Below are positions 52,729 to 60,452 of a stretch of 60,493 nucleotides of DNA, one piece after another; the stretch's first letter is position 1, and each line of letters starts with the position of its first letter. The stretch covers positions 1 through 60,493 of the forward strand of contig CAKPYV010000012.1 in the NCBI GenBank assembly GCA_934203205.1. Reading direction: 5' to 3'. Both the position numbers and the translations under genes were made by a program. Source of the stretch: an uncultured Anaerovibrio sp. Lineage in GTDB: Bacteria; Bacillota; Negativicutes; Selenomonadales; Selenomonadaceae. Below the pieces are notes generated by a model. It was not told the origin of the DNA. It worked only from the letters and a program-made list of their open reading frames with translations, and searched no databases.

Positions 52729-53353
52729 AATGTGCCTCCAGCTTCTTAAACGCCCAGGTAAGAACAAAGGTCATTACCAGATAAAATACACCGGCAATTA
52801 CAAAAGGAGTCATATCAAACTCCCTCTGCACAATGGTACGAGCCACCCGCAGCAAATCATTCATGGCCAAAATATAAATCAGAGAGGTATCCTTTACCAA
52901 ATTAATGGTTTCGTTGCTAATAGGCGGCAGCACGTGACGAATCATCTGGGGAATGATAATCCGACGCATGGTCTGAGGATAGGTCATGCCCAAGGTCTTG
53001 GCTGCCTCATACTGGCCCCGGCCAATGGCCTGAATGCCAGCCCGGAAAATCTCTGCAAAATAAGCCGCATAGTTCAGCACAAAGGCCAACAGAGCCGCTG
53101 CAATATCCGGCAGCATAACTCCCACCATAGGCAGGGCAAAATAAACAAACAAAAGCTGCAGCATTAGCGGTGTACCCCGCATAATCCACACATAAAACTC
53201 CATTAACAGCCGCAAAGGCTTCAAAGAGGAAATCCGTCCCAATGCCGCCAACAGGCCAATGGGCAGAGAAAGCACCAAGGTAATACAAAAAATCTCCAGT
53301 GTAACCTGGGTTCCCTCCAGCATCAGGGTAATTGTATGTAACAGATTATCCAT
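52709..53353 (-). CDS. polar amino-acid ABC transporter, permease
   Basis: This 214-residue HisM/GlnP-type permease has about five membrane helices. The N-terminal membrane segment is followed by G-T-Q-V-T-L-E-I-F, the R-G-T-P-L-M-L-Q-L element and the EAA loop E-A-A-K-T-L-G-M-T-Y-P-Q-T. It is the middle gene of SBP-permease-ATPase. Confidence 0.93.
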   Translation of the reverse strand: MDNLLHTITLMLEGTQVTLEIFCITLVLSLPIGLLAALGRISSLKPLRLLMEFYVWIMRGTPLMLQLLFVYFALPMVGVMLPDIAAALLAFVLNYAAYFAEIFRAGIQAIGRGQYEAAKTLGMTYPQTMRRIIIPQMIRHVLPPISNETINLVKDTSLIYILAMNDLLRVARTIVQREFDMTPFVIAGVFYLVMTFVLTWAFKKLEAHYAKYDQ

Positions 53354-53423
53354 AAGTCAAAAAACACCCTTTCAAAACAAAAGCACAGTCGATTCTATTG
53401 TACTTCATACCGCACAAAATTAA

Positions 53424-53458
53424 AAGACCCCTCAATAAAATTAAGGAGCCTTTTACCC
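53424..53458 (-). terminator. weak terminator-like hairpin after the binding-protein gene
   Basis: On the minus strand AAAAGGCTCCT and GAGGGGTCTTTT can form an imperfect stem followed by TTTT. It lies between the binding protein and its permease, consistent with lower expression of the membrane components. Confidence 0.4.
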
Positions 53459-53471
53459 AAATTTTCATTAA

Positions 53472-54260
53472 TTATTTGGTAATATCCTTGGCAAACCACT
53501 TTTCAGAAATCTTGGCCACAGTACCATCAGCCTTCATTTCATCAAATACCTTCTGCACCTCATCCCGCAGCTTCTGATCATCCTTGCGGAAAGCAATACC
53601 AAACTGGCTTACAGTGCCAATAACAGTATCAATAGCCTGAATTTCATCAGGATGCTTGCTGATATAGTAGCGGCCGATAATCTCGTCCCCCACTACAGCA
53701 TCCAGACGGCCATTCTCCAAATCCATGAAAGCATTGATATAATCAGGATAGTATTTTACTTCCTTCATGGATGCCTTCAGCTCTGGCTTGTTCTCAAAAT
53801 ACTCCTCAGTGGTACCACCGCTCTGGGTACCAATGGTCTTGCCAGCCAAATCAGCCTCACCAGCTACAGACACCTTGCCATTCTTGGCTACAAACACAAT
53901 CTGGCGATTATCCATATATGGCTCACTGAACAGCATATTTTCCTTACGCTTGTCAGTAATATCCAGACCATTCCACAGAATATCTACACGACCGCTTTTC
54001 AGCTCAGCTTCCTTGGAATTCCAGTCAATAGCCTTGAACTCCACCTCACGGCCTAGACGCTTGGCCACTTCCTTAGCCAAATCAATATCAAAGCCTACAA
54101 TCTCATTCTTCTCGTCCTTGAAACCCATTGGTGGGAAGCTGTCATCCAAGCCTACCACAATCTTCTTGGACTCTTCCTTCTGGGCAGAATTACTGCCGCA
54201 GCCTGCCAGGGCTGTTACCGCCAAAACCAGCATCATACACAGGGCAAAAATCTTCTTCAT
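53472..54260 (-). CDS. polar amino-acid ABC transporter, substrate-binding lipoprotein
   Basis: This SBP_bac_3 protein of 262 residues has the lipobox V-T-A-L-A-G-C. Conserved parts are V-G-L-D-D-S-F-P-P-M-G-F, G-F-D-I-D-L-A-K-E-V-A, and G-T-Q-S-G-G-T-T-E. The ATG at 54260 gives a proper signal peptide; the longer frame to 54332 does not. It is first in the transporter gene group and divergent from the LacI-type regulator, which may control it. Confidence 0.92.
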   Translation of the reverse strand: MKKIFALCMMLVLAVTALAGCGSNSAQKEESKKIVVGLDDSFPPMGFKDEKNEIVGFDIDLAKEVAKRLGREVEFKAIDWNSKEAELKSGRVDILWNGLDITDKRKENMLFSEPYMDNRQIVFVAKNGKVSVAGEADLAGKTIGTQSGGTTEEYFENKPELKASMKEVKYYPDYINAFMDLENGRLDAVVGDEIIGRYYISKHPDEIQAIDTVIGTVSQFGIAFRKDDQKLRDEVQKVFDEMKADGTVAKISEKWFAKDITK

Positions 54261-54372
54261 TCTTCGCACACTCCCTCTAGTGTCTTCATATTCACAGCTA
54301 CTATTATACTTTATTTCATTAAAGTATGACAAGGGGAAATTACTAAAATTTTAATTTTTTTGTTTTTTATCA

Positions 54373-54403
54373 ACTGTACACGAGCACAGTTTTATTGTAT
54401 AAT
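54373..54403 (+). promoter_or_regulatory. promoter of the LacI-type regulator with a possible operator
   Basis: TGTACA (54375-54380) and TATAAT (54398-54403) are spaced by 17 nt. The -35 lies in an interrupted palindrome with ACTGT (54373-54377) and ACAGT (54386-54390) ends, a plausible autoregulatory site. Confidence 0.5.
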
Positions 54404-54466
54404 AATAGTAAGAGAAATTTTGATGAAAATAAGGTAGAAAAATACCTGAACTTAGGCGGTGATTTA

Positions 54467-55507
54467 GTGGTAACTATCAAAGAAATTGCAGATTTGTGCG
54501 GTGTATCCAGAGGTACGGTAGACAGGGTACTGAACAATCGTGGCAATGTAAAATCCGAGAAAAAAGCTCTTATCCTAAAGGTTGCCAAGGAAATGAAATA
54601 CACTCCCAATCCAGCCGGCAAGGCTCTGGCAGCCCGGAAGCTAAAACCCACTGTGGCTGTAGTTATGCCCTCCATTGGCGTAGCCTTTTTTGATGTGGTT
54701 TTGGAGGCCATGCAGAAATCAGCTGCCTCCTACGCTATGTATGGTATGCAGGTACAGTGGTATCTCTCCAAAGGCTATAATGCCCAGGTACAATACAATC
54801 AGCTTATGAAGCTAAAAGACAAGGTTAACGCTGTAATTCTTATGCCAATTAATGATGAATGCATCTGTCAGGCTATCAAGGCTCTAACAGATAATGGAGT
54901 ATTTGTGGTAACCATTAATACAGATATTGAAAACTCTACCCGCAATTGCTATGTGGGGACAGATTATGTTAACGGGGGCTGTACCGCTGGGGCCTTGTTG
55001 CAGCTCCTTCACAAGGGACAGCTTAACATAGGTATTACCTTGGGTTCTCTCCAGATTTTGGGACATCAGCAAAGACTAGAGGGCTTCCGTCATCTACTCC
55101 AAAGCAATGCCCAAGCCAAAATTCTAGGCATCGTAGAAGATCAGGATGATGAGATTCTTTCCTATGAAAAGAACCTGGCCTTGCTGAGGGAACATCCAGA
55201 GATAAATGCCCTCTTTGCCGCCACCTCTGGTGGTATCTATGGGGCTTGTCGGGCTATTATGGCTTGCCAGCCTGCCCATGATATGACAGTGGTGGTCTTT
55301 GATAATCTTCCTACCACTGTAGAGCTGATGGAGCAAGGCATCATACAAGCCACCATCTATCAGCATCCCCGCCGACAGGGACAGATTGCCATGCAGGTAG
55401 TTTTTGATTATCTAGTGAATGGCAAGGCGCCTGAAAAGGAGCTTTATCTCCTAACCAATGAAATTCGTATTAAGGAAAATATTTCCGCTACCACAGAAAA
55501 CCAGTAA
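54467..55507 (+). CDS. LacI-family transcriptional regulator
   Basis: This 346-residue protein has an N-terminal LacI HTH (T-I-K-E-I-A-D-L-C-G-V-S-R-G-T-V-D-R-V-L-N-N-R-G) and a hinge helix (Y-T-P-N-P-A-G-K-A-L-A). A periplasmic-binding-protein-like sensor (Peripla_BP_4 type) follows. I choose the GTG at 54467, 3-4 nt after AGGCGGTGA, because the frame upstream of it lacks HTH sequence. It is divergent from the amino-acid transporter. Sensors of this subtype often bind sugars, so the target is uncertain. Confidence 0.88.
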   Translation: MVTIKEIADLCGVSRGTVDRVLNNRGNVKSEKKALILKVAKEMKYTPNPAGKALAARKLKPTVAVVMPSIGVAFFDVVLEAMQKSAASYAMYGMQVQWYLSKGYNAQVQYNQLMKLKDKVNAVILMPINDECICQAIKALTDNGVFVVTINTDIENSTRNCYVGTDYVNGGCTAGALLQLLHKGQLNIGITLGSLQILGHQQRLEGFRHLLQSNAQAKILGIVEDQDDEILSYEKNLALLREHPEINALFAATSGGIYGACRAIMACQPAHDMTVVVFDNLPTTVELMEQGIIQATIYQHPRRQGQIAMQVVFDYLVNGKAPEKELYLLTNEIRIKENISATTENQ

Positions 55508-55518
55508 ACATTATGTAA

Positions 55519-55559
55519 TAAAAATCGCCGTACTGTATAAAACATAACGGCGATTTTTT
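55519..55559. terminator. terminator after the LacI-type regulator
   Basis: AAAATCGCCGT (55521-55531) and ACGGCGATTTTT (55547-55558) form a stem flanked by A-rich and T-rich sequence, so it can act in both directions. Confidence 0.85.
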
Positions 55560-55627
55560 ATACTCTGTATTCATGTTCTACTGGCTCTCCCCAATCAAAT
55601 TCAGCCAGCATATATTTTCCATATATA

Positions 55628-55656
55628 CAAAAAGAGCAGCTCCGGAGAGCTGCTCT
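55628..55656 (-). terminator. porin gene terminator
   Basis: On the minus strand AGAGCAGCTC and GAGCTGCTCT form a 10-bp stem with a 4-nt loop, followed by T-rich sequence, 50 bp past the stop. Confidence 0.85.
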
Positions 55657-55705
55657 AAATTGTTTAATTTTTGTCGCCTTGACGAGATTTCCGCTAATCC
55701 GGAGA

Positions 55706-57007
55706 TTAGAACAAGAAGTCAACACGGGTGAATACGCCAGTAGCCTTGTCGTCAGCACCTACTACACCCTGATCCTTGCCATTGAAGTACTTAGCAGTTG
55801 CTACAATGTTCTTAGCGAAGGTGTAGTCAGCACCAATCTCCCAACCCTTCAGAGTTGCATAGCCACCAAGTCCGTTACCGAAATCATAGGTATAAGCAAT
55901 GGTAGCAAATGGAGCCAGCTGACGGTATGCTACATAAGCACCCCAAGAACCTGGATCAGATGCATCAGCACCCTTGTAGTCCAACTCAATGCTGTAAGCA
56001 TTCTTAGTAGTGCAAATAGCATTGTCTACGGAAGGACCCCAAGCATAGTCACCAGTCAGCTTTACATTCTTGTCGAAAGCATAACCTACACCGAGATCTA
56101 CAATGCTGTAGGAGCCATTCTCAGAAGTAACATCCTGATTGGTATGAGTAGCCAAAATATTGTGGTAACCAATACCAGCATCCCACTTGCCATCTGCATA
56201 GTCAGCCTCTACTGCCCAATAGGTAGCAGAATCGCCAGCCTGAGTACCAGTGGTACGCAGATCGTTAACCAGATCAGTACGACCAGCAGTAGCCTTGAAC
56301 TTCCAAGCCTCAGTAGGAGCATAGGTGAACTCAGCACCAGTTACCTGATCATCAATTACCAAACCGTGAGAAGCATCGGAGAAAGTACCGAAGCGGCCCA
56401 ACTTAACATTGAACTTGTCATACTGACCCTCAGCATAGATCTTTGCTACCTCTACGCCATTAGCATTGCCAGTGTTATCCTTGTTGATATCATAATCGAT
56501 ACGAGCATGACCAGTCCAGTTCTCGTTAATGGTCATGGAAGGCTCAAAACGCAACTTTACAGTGTTGTTCTTGTCCTCAGTCTTTGCATGAGCAGAGCTT
56601 GCAGCAAAGTTGTTGCTCTTCCAGTCATAACGAATCAGGCCTTCCCACTTAACATTGTCAGTCTTAGCCTCGAGATCAGCTACGCGAACGCCCAGGTTAG
56701 CCAGCTCATCGGAGAACTCAGCAGCCAATTTGTCAATCAGAGCCTTGTTGTTGTTGTCAGCAGCATCGGACTTAGCCATAGCCTTTGCAACAATCTGAGC
56801 CATCTCATAACGGCTCATGTTCTGGTCACCAACATAGGTGCCATCGCCATAACCGTTAATAATGCCATCCTGTACCAGCTGAGCAACAGCATCATATGCC
56901 CAATGATCAGCAGGAACATCAGCGAAAGGATTAGCAGCTGCAAAAGTAGTGGAAGCAGCGCCTACTACCAGAGCGGTAGTCAATGCGGATACGAGAGTCT
57001 TCTTCAT
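55706..57007 (-). CDS. SLH-domain outer-membrane porin (OmpM-like)
   Basis: This 433-residue protein has a signal peptide (K-K-T-L-V-S-A-L, cleavage at T-F-A-A), an SLH domain (N-P-F-A-D-V-P-A-D-H-W-A-Y-D-A-V-A-Q-L) that binds peptidoglycan, a coiled-coil linker (about 85-125) and a C-terminal beta-barrel ending in Phe (R-V-D-F-L-F). Such proteins tether the outer membrane of Negativicutes to the wall and form pores. This is the best single marker of lineage here. The ATG at 57007 has AAGGAGG upstream; the extension to 57130 is part of the leader. Confidence 0.95.
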   Translation of the reverse strand: MKKTLVSALTTALVVGAASTTFAAANPFADVPADHWAYDAVAQLVQDGIINGYGDGTYVGDQNMSRYEMAQIVAKAMAKSDAADNNNKALIDKLAAEFSDELANLGVRVADLEAKTDNVKWEGLIRYDWKSNNFAASSAHAKTEDKNNTVKLRFEPSMTINENWTGHARIDYDINKDNTGNANGVEVAKIYAEGQYDKFNVKLGRFGTFSDASHGLVIDDQVTGAEFTYAPTEAWKFKATAGRTDLVNDLRTTGTQAGDSATYWAVEADYADGKWDAGIGYHNILATHTNQDVTSENGSYSIVDLGVGYAFDKNVKLTGDYAWGPSVDNAICTTKNAYSIELDYKGADASDPGSWGAYVAYRQLAPFATIAYTYDFGNGLGGYATLKGWEIGADYTFAKNIVATAKYFNGKDQGVVGADDKATGVFTRVDFLF

Positions 57008-57136
57008 AAAGAAACATCCTCCTTCAATAAAACAAATAAACCTCATCTGTTGAAGGTGAATGCCAAGAAGCCTTAGTCCAAGAGTTGCCTTGTTTCCTCT
57101 GCAATGTACTCCTCTATTCACTTTCAACACAAGCTA

Positions 57137-57165
57137 AGTTTAACACAATCTGCACTAAAAATCAA
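57137..57165 (-). promoter_or_regulatory. porin gene promoter
   Basis: On the minus strand TTGATT (complement of 57160-57165) and TAAACT (complement of 57137-57142) are separated by 17 nt. The 125-nt leader is typical of highly expressed outer-membrane proteins. A hairpin upstream (57209-57243, GAAAACC / GGTTTTC with an inner CTGATG / CATCAG stem) may isolate it from the TA locus. Confidence 0.65.
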
Positions 57166-57340
57166 GCTCAACTAAGAATTTTTCCTCCCCCTCAGCCCAA
57201 CTCCCTAAAAAATGGCAATAGAAAACCCCTGATGGTGCCACATCAGAGGTTTTCCTGTGCCTAAATATTAGACCCAATTAACACGTCCGTTTTATAGTAT
57301 CATATAGCCCATTATTTTGCAAGCATTATTTCTAAAGTAG

Positions 57341-57369
57341 TTGAATTTCTGAAAAGAATATAGTACAAT
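57341..57369 (+). promoter_or_regulatory. antisense RNA promoter, third TA locus
   Basis: TTGAAT (57341-57346) and TACAAT (57364-57369) are separated by 17 nt. It points toward the small hydrophobic ORF on the other strand. Confidence 0.7.
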
Positions 57370-57375
57370 ATGTAT

Positions 57376-57490
57376 AGGAAATCCCTATAAAATTACCGAA
57401 AAATAGAAGGCACTACCGATAGACGGTTAGCCCGGTTTATTGCTATGAAATAGCCGCTTAGTTTACCGGACTGGGGCGGCTATTTCTGTT
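57376..57490 (+). ncRNA. putative antitoxin antisense RNA, third TA locus
   Basis: This deduced RNA of about 110 nt ends at a large hairpin (GAAATAGCCGC / GCGGCTATTTC, 57447-57486) followed by TGTTTATT. It overlaps the 3' end of the toxin ORF and the mRNA tail. Confidence 0.55.
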
Positions 57491-57676
57491 TATTGTTAAT
57501 ATCCTTGCCTGTATAACCCAAGGCTATACAGGCAATTATCAGGCTAAATACGCTGATGAACTGCTCTATCGACATGACATCACTTCCCCTCCTGTAGATT
57601 TCCTAATGGATTTCTATATAAAAGAGGGTCACAGTCCCTCTGTCGAGGGCTAACCGCCTACCGTTATGATAGTGCC
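57400..57676 (-). ncRNA. putative toxin mRNA, third TA locus
   Basis: The deduced transcript starts from TTGCAA-N17-TATAAT (complement of 57683-57711). Its leader segment GGCGGTTAGCCC (complement of 57645-57656) pairs over 12 nt (one G-U) with GGGCTAACCGTC near its 3' end (complement of 57422-57433). Ends are inferred. Confidence 0.5.
57480..57575 (-). CDS. 31-residue holin-like type I toxin candidate
   Basis: This peptide begins M-S-I-E-Q-F-I-S-V-F-S-L-I-I-A-C-I-A-L-G-Y and ends in a polar, basic tail (G-K-D-I-N-N-K-Q-K). A strong AGGAGGGG site lies 10 nt upstream. A single short hydrophobic helix with a charged tail resembles the 'putative holin-like toxin' peptides annotated in many Firmicutes. 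It is unrelated in sequence to the 59-residue peptides. Confidence 0.65.
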   Translation of the reverse strand: MSIEQFISVFSLIIACIALGYTGKDINNKQK

Positions 57677-57682
57677 ATTCTT

Positions 57683-57711
57683 ATTATACTAACTATACTG
57701 TATGTTTGCAA
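57683..57711 (-). promoter_or_regulatory. promoter of the third toxin mRNA
   Basis: On the minus strand TTGCAA (complement of 57706-57711) and TATAAT (complement of 57683-57688) are separated by 17 nt. Confidence 0.75.
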
Positions 57712-57712
57712 C

Positions 57713-57742
57713 AAAAAACTCCAGCAAAAACTGGAGTTTTTT
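57713..57742. terminator. bidirectional terminator after the metallophosphoesterase
   Basis: AAAAAACTCCAG and CTGGAGTTTTTT form a 12-bp perfect stem with a 6-nt loop. It ends the phosphoesterase gene and overlaps by a few bases the region upstream of the third TA promoter. Confidence 0.85.
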
Positions 57743-57744
57743 GT

Positions 57745-58884
57745 TTACCTATTTTTTAAATGGAAAATAGCGATTTCTGGCGGACAGCCCAAACGAAAAG
57801 GAAACCAGCTTCCGTTACCACAATGAACGTAGAGAGCTGTATTTCCCTCATAATACCAGCCCCGCATATATTTGAATACTGGCGGTGCCAAAGGAATCCC
57901 CAAGCACCCCAGCTGTCCCCCATGGGTGTGACCGCTTAGCACCAAATCCGTATTATATTTCGTTGCTGTCTGAACAAAATCCGGATGATGAGCCAACAGT
58001 ATTTTTACAGCATTGGCTGGTATATCCTCCATAGCCATGGCTGTATAGGCCTCCTGCAGCAGCTGGAACTGCTCCCTTTGCATAGGATAATCCACCCCTG
58101 CAATATACAGTGGCCGCTCCCCCTGCAAAACCAAGGCATGCTTATTCACAAGATTATGTATTCTGGTTTCAGCCAAAGCACTTTCCAAAAGGGCAATTCC
58201 CCGAAAATGCTCATGATTTCCTCGACAATAATAGATACCGTAGGGAAATCTGTCCACATAGCTATCCAGCAATCGGGCTGCCTTAATGGTTGTAGCAGCA
58301 TTATCAAACAAATCTCCAGTTATAACCAGAGCATCTACCTGCTGCTTTGCTGTACGCTCCAACAGCTCCTGCAGCATATCCAAATCAAAAAAAGGCCCCA
58401 AATGAATATCACTAAGCTGGGCAATAGAAAAACCCTCCAGCTTTTCTCCCAGCTTCTCTATAGGTACATCATAGGAACGGAGCACCGTTTCATTTCTTTC
58501 CACCAGAGAACCATAAAAGCTGGCTCCTGCTGCTATACAGGGCAGTACCAAGGCCCCCTTGGCAAATTTCCGGCGGGATTCATCTACAGGCACCTGACGG
58601 CAACGGCCATAAATATATCTTATCAGCAAAGCTATAGCTAGCAGTCCTATGGAAAATATCTGCAGCATCAGCCAAATGGCAATGGCTTGCAATACCAGCT
58701 CAGCCATTGAGCCAGTATAATTCCGTCCCCAGCATACCCCCAGACCAAAAATAGAGGCTATATTCAACACCAGCCCCCATCGCCGCAGCCTTTCATACCT
58801 CTCTCCCCACATCTGCCTTTGCAATATATGTCCCACAATATGCAGTAAGGAAATCACCACTGCCACTATAACCATAAAGCCCAT
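57745..58884 (-). CDS. membrane-anchored metallophosphoesterase (YkuE/YaeI-like)
   Basis: This 379-residue protein has four N-terminal membrane helices (to about residue 115) and a calcineurin-like phosphoesterase domain. The latter shows Q-L-S-D-I-H-L-G, V-I-T-G-D-L-F-D-N, R-G-N-H-E-H and L-A-H-H-P-D then S-G-H-T-H-G-G-Q. YkuE/YaeI relatives hydrolyse UDP-sugars, lipid phosphates or phosphodiesters; the substrate is unknown. I choose the ATG at 58884 over the GTG at 58908 on ribosome-binding-site position (GAGGTAG). Confidence 0.88.
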   Translation of the reverse strand: MGFMVIVAVVISLLHIVGHILQRQMWGERYERLRRWGLVLNIASIFGLGVCWGRNYTGSMAELVLQAIAIWLMLQIFSIGLLAIALLIRYIYGRCRQVPVDESRRKFAKGALVLPCIAAGASFYGSLVERNETVLRSYDVPIEKLGEKLEGFSIAQLSDIHLGPFFDLDMLQELLERTAKQQVDALVITGDLFDNAATTIKAARLLDSYVDRFPYGIYYCRGNHEHFRGIALLESALAETRIHNLVNKHALVLQGERPLYIAGVDYPMQREQFQLLQEAYTAMAMEDIPANAVKILLAHHPDFVQTATKYNTDLVLSGHTHGGQLGCLGIPLAPPVFKYMRGWYYEGNTALYVHCGNGSWFPFRLGCPPEIAIFHLKNR

Positions 58885-59014
58885 ACCACTACCTCGCTTG
58901 ACAATCACATATATTTTCTATGCAGTAGTATGACATAAATTTATGAAAATAATCTAAATACACCCTTTGTGGCAATATGCTGTTGTACAAAAAGCCAAAG
59001 TAAATTTAAAACAA

Positions 59015-59039
59015 CAAAAAACCGGACATATTGTCCGGA
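59015..59039 (-). terminator. terminator of the rRNA-tRNA cluster
   Basis: On the minus strand CCGGAC and GTCCGG form a short GC-rich stem followed by T6. It lies just past the last tRNA-Leu. Confidence 0.85.
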
Positions 59040-59046
59040 TAATTTC

Positions 59047-59132
59047 TGGTGCGGTTGATGGGACTTGAACCCATACGTCTTGTGAACACTACCCCCTCAA
59101 AGTAGCGCGTCTGCCAATTCCGCCACAACCGC
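59047..59132 (-). tRNA. tRNA-Leu (GAG)
   Basis: Cloverleaf of a class II tRNA with a long variable arm. The anticodon loop T-T-G-A-G-G-G gives GAG. The CCA end is encoded. Confidence 0.93.
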
Positions 59133-59167
59133 ATATTCAGTTGAAGTATTAATTTTGAAAATAAAAA

Positions 59168-59254
59168 TGGTGCGGTCGAGAGGACTTGAACCTCCATGAT
59201 ATTGCTATCACTAGCGCCTGAAGCTAGCGCGTCTGCCAATTTCGCCACGACCGC
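59168..59254 (-). tRNA. tRNA-Leu (CAG)
   Basis: Class II tRNA with a long variable arm. The anticodon loop T-T-C-A-G-G-C gives CAG. CCA encoded. Confidence 0.93.
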
Positions 59255-59313
59255 ATGTTACTTATTTAGTTTAACATCTTTCAGTGATGTTGTCAAGCGT
59301 TTTTTTATTTTTT

Positions 59314-59402
59314 TGGTGCCGAGGACCGGAATCGAACCGGTACGGTTGTTTCCAACCGCGGGATTTTAAGTCCCGTGCGTCTGCCAGTTCCGCCACCCCG
59401 GC
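59314..59402 (-). tRNA. tRNA-Leu (TAA)
   Basis: Class II tRNA with a GGTTG/CAACC variable stem. The anticodon loop C-T-T-A-A-A-A gives TAA. CCA encoded. Confidence 0.93.
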
Positions 59403-59411
59403 AGCAACTAA

Positions 59412-59485
59412 TGGAGCGGGTGATGGGAATCGAACCCACGTGACCAGCTTGGAAGGCTGGGGCTCTACCATTGAGCTACACCCGC
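59412..59485 (-). tRNA. tRNA-Gly (TCC)
   Basis: Complete cloverleaf. The anticodon loop C-T-T-C-C-A-A gives TCC. CCA encoded. Confidence 0.95.
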
Positions 59486-59495
59486 AGGTCATCAA

Positions 59496-59571
59496 TGGAG
59501 CTGGCGAGAGGAATTGAACCCCCAACCTGCTGATTACAAGTCAGCTGCTCTACCAATTGAGCTACACCAGC
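59496..59571 (-). tRNA. tRNA-Thr (TGT)
   Basis: Complete cloverleaf. The anticodon loop C-T-T-G-T-A-A gives TGT. CCA encoded. Confidence 0.95.
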
Positions 59572-59578
59572 GTATTAA

Positions 59579-59654
59579 TGGTGCCTCAGAGCGGAATCGA
59601 ACCACTGACACGGGGATTTTCAGTCCCCTGCTCTACCAACTGAGCTACCGAGGC
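59579..59654 (-). tRNA. tRNA-Phe (GAA)
   Basis: Complete cloverleaf. The anticodon loop C-T-G-A-A-A-A gives GAA. CCA encoded. Confidence 0.95.
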
Positions 59655-59658
59655 ATAA

Positions 59659-59735
59659 TGGCGACCCGAAGGGGACTTGAACCCCTGACCTCCGCCGTGA
59701 CAGGGCGGCATTCTAACCAACTAAACTACCGGGCC
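59659..59735 (-). tRNA. tRNA-Asp (GTC)
   Basis: Complete cloverleaf. The anticodon loop C-T-G-T-C-A-C gives GTC. CCA encoded. Confidence 0.95.
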
Positions 59736-59741
59736 ATGATA

Positions 59742-59817
59742 TGGTGGGCGCTAACGGGATCGAACCGCTGACATTCTGCTTGTAAGGCAGACGCTCTCCC
59801 AGCTGAGCTAAGCGCCC
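59742..59817 (-). tRNA. tRNA-Val (TAC)
   Basis: Complete cloverleaf. The anticodon loop C-T-T-A-C-A-A gives TAC. CCA encoded. Confidence 0.95.
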
Positions 59818-59823
59818 GAAAAA

Positions 59824-59899
59824 TGGTGTCCCACCGGAGACTCGAACTCCGAACCTGCTGATTAAGAGTCAGATGCTCTACCAGTTGAGCTAGTGAGAC
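59824..59899 (-). tRNA. tRNA-Lys (CTT)
   Basis: Complete cloverleaf with acceptor stem GTCTCAC / GTGGGAC. The anticodon loop C-T-C-T-T-A-A gives CTT. CCA encoded. Confidence 0.93.
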
Positions 59900-59905
59900 A
59901 TAATA

Positions 59906-59980
59906 TGGTGACGCGTACGGGATTCGAACCCGTGAAGCCGCCGTGAAAGGGCGGTGTCTTAACCGCTTGACCAACGCGCC
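59906..59980 (-). tRNA. tRNA-Glu (TTC)
   Basis: Complete cloverleaf. The anticodon loop C-T-T-T-C-A-C gives TTC. CCA encoded. Confidence 0.95.
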
Positions 59981-60013
59981 ATATCAAGTGGTCAATACCC
60001 TAGACGATACTCA

Positions 60014-60089
60014 TGGTGGCTCACCCGGGATTTGAACCCGGGACACCCTGATTAAAAGTCAGGTGCTCTGCCAACTGAGCTAGTGAACC
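60014..60089 (-). tRNA. tRNA-Lys (TTT)
   Basis: Complete cloverleaf. The anticodon loop C-T-T-T-T-A-A gives TTT. CCA encoded. Confidence 0.95.
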
Positions 60090-60092
60090 GTC

Positions 60093-60168
60093 TGGCTGGG
60101 GTAGCTGGACTCGAACCAACGATGCGGGAGTCAAAGTCCCGTGCCTTAACCAACTTGGCTATACCCCA
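60093..60168 (-). tRNA. tRNA-Gln (TTG)
   Basis: Complete cloverleaf. The anticodon loop C-T-T-T-G-A-C gives TTG. CCA encoded. Confidence 0.95.
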
Positions 60169-60187
60169 ATTACCCCAGGGGTAAAAA

Positions 60188-60263
60188 TGGCTCCTCGAGC
60201 AGGATTCGAACCTGCGACAGCCTGATTAACAGTCAGGTGCTCTACCGACTGAGCTATCGAGGA
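60188..60263 (-). tRNA. tRNA-Asn (GTT)
   Basis: Complete cloverleaf. The anticodon loop C-T-G-T-T-A-A gives GTT. CCA encoded. It is first of the tRNA run, 6 bp after 5S rRNA. Confidence 0.95.
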
Positions 60264-60269
60264 ATGTAA

Positions 60270-60384
60270 CTGGCGATTTCCTATCCTCCCAGGCCGTCTC
60301 CAGCCAAGTACTTTCGGCGTTTATGTGCTTAACTACTGTGTTCGGAATGGGAACAGGTGGAACCACATAGCCAACATCACCAGA
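60270..60384 (-). rRNA. rrf: 5S ribosomal RNA
   Basis: About 115 nt. The minus strand begins TCTGGTGATG and ends ATCGCCAG, closing helix I. The conserved CCGAACACAG and the GTACT...GGGAG loop-E/helix IV region are present. Confidence 0.93.
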
Positions 60385-60452
60385 TATACAGTTGTGTTAT
60401 ACATTAGATGTACACACAAAACTTCACAGAAACAACCCTGACATTAGGACTT

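Noticed and set aside
55558..55758. Small minus-strand ORF between the LacI-type regulator and the porin
   Set aside because: It spans the porin terminator and lacks a ribosome binding site.
55679..57076. A 465-codon plus-strand frame opposite the porin gene
   Set aside because: The composition is a reverse-strand shadow of the porin, which has a signal peptide, an SLH domain and a barrel.
57209..57243. Strong hairpin upstream of the porin promoter considered as a riboswitch or small RNA
   Set aside because: It is a simple stem-loop with no promoter directly before it. It fits a terminator or insulating hairpin better.
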